Shown here: in pieces, positions 58,661-64,000 of the stretch
Position numbering within the stretch: position 1 is the first letter of the stretch
Layout of the letters: each line of letters begins with the position of its first letter
Assembly (NCBI GenBank): GCA_011525625.1
Contig: WYAX01000009.1
Span: forward strand, 1-64,000
Length of the DNA stretch: 64,000 bases
Direction: 5' to 3'
From: Nitrospira defluvii
GTDB taxonomy: Bacteria; Nitrospirota; Nitrospiria; Nitrospirales; Nitrospiraceae
Notes under the pieces: model-generated
The model's database searches: none
What the model was told of the DNA's origin: nothing
Seen by the model: the letters and a program-made list of their open reading frames with translations, nothing else
Program-made: the position numbers and the translations under genes

Positions 58661-61600
58661 ATGACCCACGCGCGTGTTCGAACCGGCATGCTGAGTCGCA
58701 TCATCGGGGCGGGGGGCCTGGCCCTTCTGGGTGCCATCCTGCTCTCTGTCACCTCGGTCTTCGCACAATCCTCGACGGTCACGCTCGATGCTTATCTGCA
58801 TGGGAGCGGGGGGACCGCCAATCCCCCGACCTTGACGGCGGACCTCATTCCACCGCTCAGCCTCACAGCCAAGACCAAGGACTCCGCCGGCCTCGCATTC
58901 AGTGGGGGCAATCCCTGGGTGACCATGGGTACATGGACCCCGCCCGCCGGGATCAATGGCAAAGCGACCCTGACGGCGCTCACGACGGCGCACCTGTGGA
59001 TGGGCTTCAAGAGCAGCGGGGATGTCGGCGGCAAAGTCGATGTGTTGGTCGACGTGCTGGTCAACGGGCAAGTCCTGAGTTCCGGCCTGACGCGCTGCGT
59101 GAGTACCCTGACCGCCTCCGCCAGTACCGCCCAAGACATCAGCCTCGCGCTGGGCAGCATCCCGACGACCCAACTTGATACCATGACGCAGACCCTCGCG
59201 CTTCGGATTTCCACCCGCATGGGGACCACGGCCAGCAATACGGCCTGTGGCACTAAAGCCAGCGTGACGGGAGTCCGTACCTATTACGATGCCCTCACTC
59301 GGGCCAGCCGTCTTGGCGTCACGATCGCCCTGCCGCCGCCGCAGCCGGTCGTGCTGCTGCCGAATCCTAAAACCATCCAGGCCGGATCGACCAGCTCGAT
59401 CCTCGCCCTGTTGTTCCCAGTTCCGCTCCAGGCGACGACCCTGTCGGTGGTCAGTACTGCGACCAATGTGGCTACAGTCCCCAGTAGCATCGCCGTCGGC
59501 ATCGGACAAGCTGTGGTCTCCATCCCGGTCACGGGGGTGAGCGCCGGCACCACCCAGCTCAAAGTCACCCTCAATGGCAAGACCATCACCGGCACTGTTC
59601 GGGTGGTGGGTGGAACCGCCACCATCAGTAGCCTCATCCCTTCGCCCCTCAGCATCACTCAAGGCGGGAGCGGGCAGTTGACTGTCTCGCTCAATGCCAC
59701 TCAGGCGACCAATACGGTCGTCGCCCTCAGCAGTTCCGCCGGCAGTATCGCGGCGGTCCCGGCGACCGTCACGGTGCCGGCCGGTCAGGTGAGTGCCGCG
59801 TTCAACGTGGCGGCGAACACGGCGGGTCAAGCGGACATCACGGCGACCCTCAATGGGACCAGTGCGACCAGCCATGTGACCGTCACCCCGGCCTTGCCCA
59901 CGGTGGTCTCGCTCACGCCGCCGGCGAACCAGCTCACGCTCGGCGCCACGACGCCATTGACGGTGGCGATCTCTGCGGCCCAAGTCGGCCCGACGGTGGT
60001 GACCTTGACCAGCACCCCCAGTGGCCTCGTGACGGTCCCACCCTCGGTGATCGTTCCGGCTGGGCAGACGACCGTTTCGTTTACGGTGACCTCCGTCGCG
60101 TTGGGCACGGCCATGGTCCGGGCGACGCTTGGCAGTTCACTGGCGGAAGCCGCCATCGATGTCGTGCCACCAGTGGTGGCACTGGTGGACTTCCAGCCTG
60201 CGAGTCAGTCCCTCGTCGTCGGGGCCATTGGCACCCTGACCGTCACCCTCAACGCGGCCCAAAGCAGTCCGACGGATCTCGCGCTCTCCGTGGACCAGCC
60301 GACCGTACTCCAGATTCCCGCCACGCAGACGGTGACCGTCCCGCCCAACCAGACGCAGGCCATCTTCACGGTCACGGCCCTGGCCACGGGTACCGCGCAG
60401 GTGACGGCGACCCTGGGCGCCATCAGTAAGCAGGCGACCGTGACGGTGACGCCGCAGCCGCCGCAAGTGCTCTCGCTCACGCCGAGTCCGCTGGCCGTGG
60501 TGCAGGGGGCCACCGGGACGCTGACCGTCACCCTCAACGCCGCGCAAGCGACCGATACGGTGGTCCCGATCACGACCACCAATGCCACCATCGTGGGAGT
60601 TCCGGTCAGTGTCACCGTGCCGGCCGGGCTGACGACGGCGCCGGTTTCGGTGAGTGGCCTGACCATCGGGACCGCGCCGGTCACCGCCACGTTGAATGGG
60701 ACGGCGACGGCGACCGTGAATATCGTGCCCCCTCCGCCGGTCGTCACGGCGCTTGCCCCGATTTCGCCGGTCACCGCTCCCTTGACCCTGGCCAAGGGCC
60801 GCACGGGCGTTTTGCAGGTCACGATCAATCGAGCCCCGACGGATCCGACGGTCATCACCCTCCAGAACAGTGCGACCTCCGTGGTGACGGTGCCGCCGAG
60901 TGTCACGGTCGCCGCCGGGCAACTGACGGCGTCATTCCCCGTCACGACTCAGACCCAAGGCCAGGCCACCATTACAGCCTCGTTCAATAGCACCAGCGCC
61001 ACCGCCCAGGTCGTCGTCACGGCGCCGGAGGTGGAGTCGCTCACCGTTGCGCCTGCCGCCCCGACGGCTTTTGCAGGGGAATCAGTTGCCTTCACGGCCA
61101 CGGGCTTGTTCACCGACGGCAGCAGCCAACCGCTAGCGAACGACATCACCTGGAGCTCGACCAATCAGTCGGTGGCCTCCGTCAGCAGCACCGGGTTGGC
61201 CACGGCGCTCACCGTGGGCACGACCACGATTAAGGCCACCGTGACCACGTCGCTCGGCCCGGTGACCGGCGAGACGACGCTCACGGTGCAACCCGCGCCG
61301 GCATTGGTGGTGACGCCGCTCACGACGTCGCTGACGGTCGGCCAGAGCGCGCTGTTCACGGTCGGGACCGCCGTGGCCCCCACCTCGGCGCTCACGGTCA
61401 CGTTGGCCATTTCCGGCAGCGGCACTGCGCTCCTCAGCCCCGTCTCGGTCGTGATCTCTGCAGGACAAACCACCTCGCCTACGCCGGTGCAAGTCACCGC
61501 GACGGGGATCGGCTCGGTGATCCTCACCGCCACCGCGCCGGTGCGGCAACCGGCCAGCAGCACGCTCACGATCACCGCCGGCCTCCCGGTGATTACCAGC

Positions 61601-64000
61601 GTGAGCCCTGCCAGTGGTGTGATCGGATCGGTGGTGACCCTGAGCGGGTCGAGCTTTAATCCTGTTGCGGCCAACAATCAGGTCCGGTTCGGTGGTGTCC
61701 TTGCGACGGTTCTCTCCGTCAGCACGACCGGGAGCTCGCTCACCACCGCCGTGCCCGTCGGGGCCCTCACGGGAGCGGTGACGGTCACGACCCCCCTCGG
61801 CACCGCGACCAGTCCACTGCCGTTCACCCTCCTCAATAGTGCGCCCGTCCTCTCGCCCATCGGAAACAAAACGCTGTCGTTAGGCAGCACGCTGGCCTTT
61901 ACAGTGTCCGGGGTCGATCCGAACGGACAACCCGTGACGTATAGTGCGGAGCAGGCCGCCCCGGCATCGCCGACGTTGCCGGCACATATGACGTTCAATG
62001 GCCTGACGGGTGTGTTCAGCTTTACGCCCGATGCGACGCAGGTGGGTACGTTCACTCTCGTGTTTGTGGCCTCTGACGGATCGGTCTCGTCGTCAGAAAC
62101 CATTGCCCTCACCGTGACGGGGGCCGTCCCCGGTGCGCCGACCAGCTTGTCAGGACGTGTGGATGATAGCTCCGGCAATCCCGTTGTCGGCGTGGCCGTG
62201 TCGTTACGCGATGTGCCGACGACGACCACGACGAACACGGCGGGCGAATTCACCCTCGCCTTTGCCGGCCACCCAGCGGGGCGTCAACTCCTCGTCGTCA
62301 CGGGGCTGCCGGCTGGATATGCGAACTTAGTGGCGCCCGTCGATCTGATCGCTAATACGGCGAATGTGTTGCCGAGTCCCGTCACCACGCCGCCGTTGGA
62401 TCTGGCGACGGCGGTCACCGTGAACCCTGCGGCCACGACCACGCTGACGAGTGCGACCGCCCATGTGACCGTCGTGATTCCACCCGGCCGGGCGAAGAAT
62501 GCTGATGGCACGCCCTATACGGGGCAGCTGACGATCAGTCCCGTCCCTGAATATGGCCGTCCCGAATCGCGACCCGTGGAATTGCGGCCGGGTCTCTCGG
62601 TGACCATTCAACCGGCGGGCGTCATCCTCGATCCACCCGTCCCCATCACCTTTCCGAATGTCGACAACATGCCGCCGGGCAACGAGTTTGACTTGTGGTC
62701 CTTGTATCCGGACACCGGCACGTTCTTGGTGGTGGGACGCATGCGGGTCAGTGCCGATGGGGCGACCGTGGAAATGATTCCCGGCACCGGAGGGGTTCGC
62801 AAGACGGCCTGGCATTTTGCCATGCCTCCGGAATCCAGAGGAGATGTCGCCGAAGTGCCGAGCAAGGAAGGGGAATGCGTGGCCTGTTGGACGGGCTCGG
62901 AAGCGGACCTCACGGCCGGTGCTCTGGCCCTGGACGAAATCATTCCGGGGATTCGCACGCTGGGGGCGACGCGGGATCTGGCCCTCCACTATCGATCGAC
63001 CAATGCAGATGTGCAACGCATTGTCCCGGTGAACGCGACGCTTCGAGTCCAGGCGGCCGTACCAACGACCTTTTCAGCGCGCCTCTCAATCGGTGGTGTC
63101 CAGCTCGGACAAGACCGGTATTGGGATAGCCGTGCCTTGCCGGAGAATGCGGATTCCGTCTCCCGTCTCGGTGTGCAATTCGACGGCAGCGCCCTCCCGA
63201 CCGGCGTCTATCCCTCTGAGCTCCTTCTGTTTTCCAACTACCCGCAGTCGAGCATCGGCGGAGTGACGCGGAGTCAGGTCTTGCTCCGGAATGAACAGGC
63301 GAGCCCGTTCGGTGCTGGGTGGACCGTGACGGCCCTGGATCGCCTCTACCCACAATCGGACGGATCGGTTGTGTTGGCCAAGGGTACCGGCAGTACGCTG
63401 CTCTATGGTGCGGCGGGACGGCCACTCGTGGTGGAGAGTTTCGATCAGACCCGCAGTCTCACGGTCAGCGGGGTCAACGCCAGTTTTGTCGCCGGTTCGA
63501 TGCATGCGGCGGCGCGCGCCGACCTCTTGAATACTGCCAACTTCGGGGCGCTCGGGACGATTCGTCGACCCGTCACCCTTCGGAGCGGGCTCAACCTCGT
63601 CACGTTACCGGCCTTGACCGGCGTGGATGTGTTCGTCCTGAATCTTCTGACGACCGAATTGACGGCGACGGAAGTGCAAGTACTGGAGCAATTCGTGCGC
63701 GAAGGAGGGACCGTCCTGGAAATTCGGAATACGGCCGTGACCCGGCCGTTGCTCTTTGGAACCTTGCCCGCGCCGTTCATCGGCGACCTCACGGCAGACG
63801 TGACGCCGGAGGGCCTCACGTCGCTGCTGGGCAACGGGCCGTTCGGCACGATCATCAGTCCGCTGCTGACCGGCGGGAACGCGGGGTATGCGACCACCGG
63901 GTTGGCGACCGTGCTGGCCCGGAATGATCTCGGCCCGAACGTCCTCCTGCTGCCGCCCGGGACGGTCTTCTCCGGCGCGGGACGGGCGGTCTTGATCGGG
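58661..64000 (+). CDS. Giant secreted Ig-like repeat protein with RHS-type region (3' end outside window)
   Basis: The frame is open for exactly 1780 codons from ATG 58661 to the window edge. AAAGGAT stands six bases before the ATG. A signal peptide (GGLALLGAILLSVTSVFAQS) is followed by a 180-residue beta domain. Some eight Ig-like repeats come next, with the recurrent core VPPSVTVPAGQ and VTATLNGTA, then an IPT-like domain (ITSVSPASGVIGSVVTLSGS), a cadherin-like domain (NKTLSLGSTLAFTVSGVDPN) and a carboxypeptidase-regulatory-like fold. From about residue 1420 it reads TLGATRDLALHYRSTNADVQ and SPFGAGWTVTALDRLYPQSD, typical of the region before RHS repeats. It probably continues into RHS repeats and a toxin. 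It directly follows the secretin operon and may be its substrate. Confidence 0.88.
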   Translation, partial: MTHARVRTGMLSRIIGAGGLALLGAILLSVTSVFAQSSTVTLDAYLHGSGGTANPPTLTADLIPPLSLTAKTKDSAGLAFSGGNPWVTMGTWTPPAGINGKATLTALTTAHLWMGFKSSGDVGGKVDVLVDVLVNGQVLSSGLTRCVSTLTASASTAQDISLALGSIPTTQLDTMTQTLALRISTRMGTTASNTACGTKASVTGVRTYYDALTRASRLGVTIALPPPQPVVLLPNPKTIQAGSTSSILALLFPVPLQATTLSVVSTATNVATVPSSIAVGIGQAVVSIPVTGVSAGTTQLKVTLNGKTITGTVRVVGGTATISSLIPSPLSITQGGSGQLTVSLNATQATNTVVALSSSAGSIAAVPATVTVPAGQVSAAFNVAANTAGQADITATLNGTSATSHVTVTPALPTVVSLTPPANQLTLGATTPLTVAISAAQVGPTVVTLTSTPSGLVTVPPSVIVPAGQTTVSFTVTSVALGTAMVRATLGSSLAEAAIDVVPPVVALVDFQPASQSLVVGAIGTLTVTLNAAQSSPTDLALSVDQPTVLQIPATQTVTVPPNQTQAIFTVTALATGTAQVTATLGAISKQATVTVTPQPPQVLSLTPSPLAVVQGATGTLTVTLNAAQATDTVVPITTTNATIVGVPVSVTVPAGLTTAPVSVSGLTIGTAPVTATLNGTATATVNIVPPPPVVTALAPISPVTAPLTLAKGRTGVLQVTINRAPTDPTVITLQNSATSVVTVPPSVTVAAGQLTASFPVTTQTQGQATITASFNSTSATAQVVVTAPEVESLTVAPAAPTAFAGESVAFTATGLFTDGSSQPLANDITWSSTNQSVASVSSTGLATALTVGTTTIKATVTTSLGPVTGETTLTVQPAPALVVTPLTTSLTVGQSALFTVGTAVAPTSALTVTLAISGSGTALLSPVSVVISAGQTTSPTPVQVTATGIGSVILTATAPVRQPASSTLTITAGLPVITSVSPASGVIGSVVTLSGSSFNPVAANNQVRFGGVLATVLSVSTTGSSLTTAVPVGALTGAVTVTTPLGTATSPLPFTLLNSAPVLSPIGNKTLSLGSTLAFTVSGVDPNGQPVTYSAEQAAPASPTLPAHMTFNGLTGVFSFTPDATQVGTFTLVFVASDGSVSSSETIALTVTGAVPGAPTSLSGRVDDSSGNPVVGVAVSLRDVPTTTTTNTAGEFTLAFAGHPAGRQLLVVTGLPAGYANLVAPVDLIANTANVLPSPVTTPPLDLATAVTVNPAATTTLTSATAHVTVVIPPGRAKNADGTPYTGQLTISPVPEYGRPESRPVELRPGLSVTIQPAGVILDPPVPITFPNVDNMPPGNEFDLWSLYPDTGTFLVVGRMRVSADGATVEMIPGTGGVRKTAWHFAMPPESRGDVAEVPSKEGECVACWTGSEADLTAGALALDEIIPGIRTLGATRDLALHYRSTNADVQRIVPVNATLRVQAAVPTTFSARLSIGGVQLGQDRYWDSRALPENADSVSRLGVQFDGSALPTGVYPSELLLFSNYPQSSIGGVTRSQVLLRNEQASPFGAGWTVTALDRLYPQSDGSVVLAKGTGSTLLYGAAGRPLVVESFDQTRSLTVSGVNASFVAGSMHAAARADLLNTANFGALGTIRRPVTLRSGLNLVTLPALTGVDVFVLNLLTTELTATEVQVLEQFVREGGTVLEIRNTAVTRPLLFGTLPAPFIGDLTADVTPEGLTSLLGNGPFGTIISPLLTGGNAGYATTGLATVLARNDLGPNVLLLPPGTVFSGAGRAVLIG

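Noticed and set aside
58412..59983. Long minus-strand open frame (523 codons) opposite the giant secreted protein
   Set aside because: Its composition is extremely Arg/Gly-rich and repetitive. It mirrors the GC-rich repeat codons of the plus-strand Ig-like gene, which has a signal peptide and a ribosome binding site. Other minus-strand frames up to 63 kb are rejected for the same reason.

Overview
The window is GC-rich DNA from a Gram-negative bacterium. It encodes an outer-membrane secretin, lipoproteins with lipoboxes, PilM/N/O/P-type proteins and Sec signal peptides. The secretin-cohesin protein, RHS proteins and recombinase-rich islands would fit a Nitrospira-like organism, but that is only an inference. 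No rRNA and no complete tRNA lies in the window; accessory DNA dominates up to about 50 kb.

Islands, 1-18.2 kb. Two HTH-plus-tyrosine-integrase modules (223-1594 and 16773-18357) are each followed by an identical 45-bp copy of the 3' part of a tRNA-Thr(CGT) gene (1607-1651 and 18155-18199). This marks tandem integrations in one tRNA gene. The 16.5-kb island between the repeats carries a DUF433/DUF5615 pair, an HUH (rolling-circle type) Rep protein, and a three-gene Shango-type anti-phage operon (membrane-anchored TerB protein, BrxD-like ATPase, Lhr-like helicase). A second, broken copy of the rep 3' end with the same hairpin lies on the far side of the Shango operon. Next comes an array of gene cassettes (Zn-ribbon protein, Abi_C-like protein, two unknown proteins) separated by attC-like sites and repeated non-coding modules, with no integron integrase in view. 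An RHH protein, an excisionase-like protein and an integrase close the island.

Second accessory block, 18.2-33.2 kb. It holds a tyrosine-recombinase homologue without key catalytic residues, a higBA toxin-antitoxin operon with a third gene, IS30 and IS5 transposase remnants, and a divergently coloured two-gene Tc-toxin-like module. That module pairs a short TcA-like protein with a SpvB/TcB/RHS protein ending in an HExxH domain. An apparently intact tyrosine recombinase follows.

Plasmid-type replicon, 33.2-38.3 kb. It contains an HTH protein, two GC-rich palindromes (parS candidates), parA-parB, a perfect DnaA box followed by six iterons, and a RepA-like initiator. This is either a plasmid or an integrated plasmid. 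A hipBA pair with a double-palindrome operator follows, then an overlapping luxR/retropepsin pair.

Secreted giants and their possible export, 41.9-64 kb. A secreted 2198-residue RHS protein with a C-terminal HExxH domain is followed by a small lipoprotein (immunity candidate) and a frameshifted IS481-type transposase. A tight eight-gene operon then encodes a lipoprotein secretin with a C-terminal cohesin domain, a GspG-like pseudopilin, a LysM lipoprotein, a PilB/GspE ATPase and PilM, N, O and P-like proteins, without a PilC/GspF platform gene. Immediately downstream a reading frame of at least 1780 codons runs off the window. It encodes a signal peptide, many Ig-like repeats and an RHS-type N-terminal region, and is a plausible cargo of the neighbouring machine.
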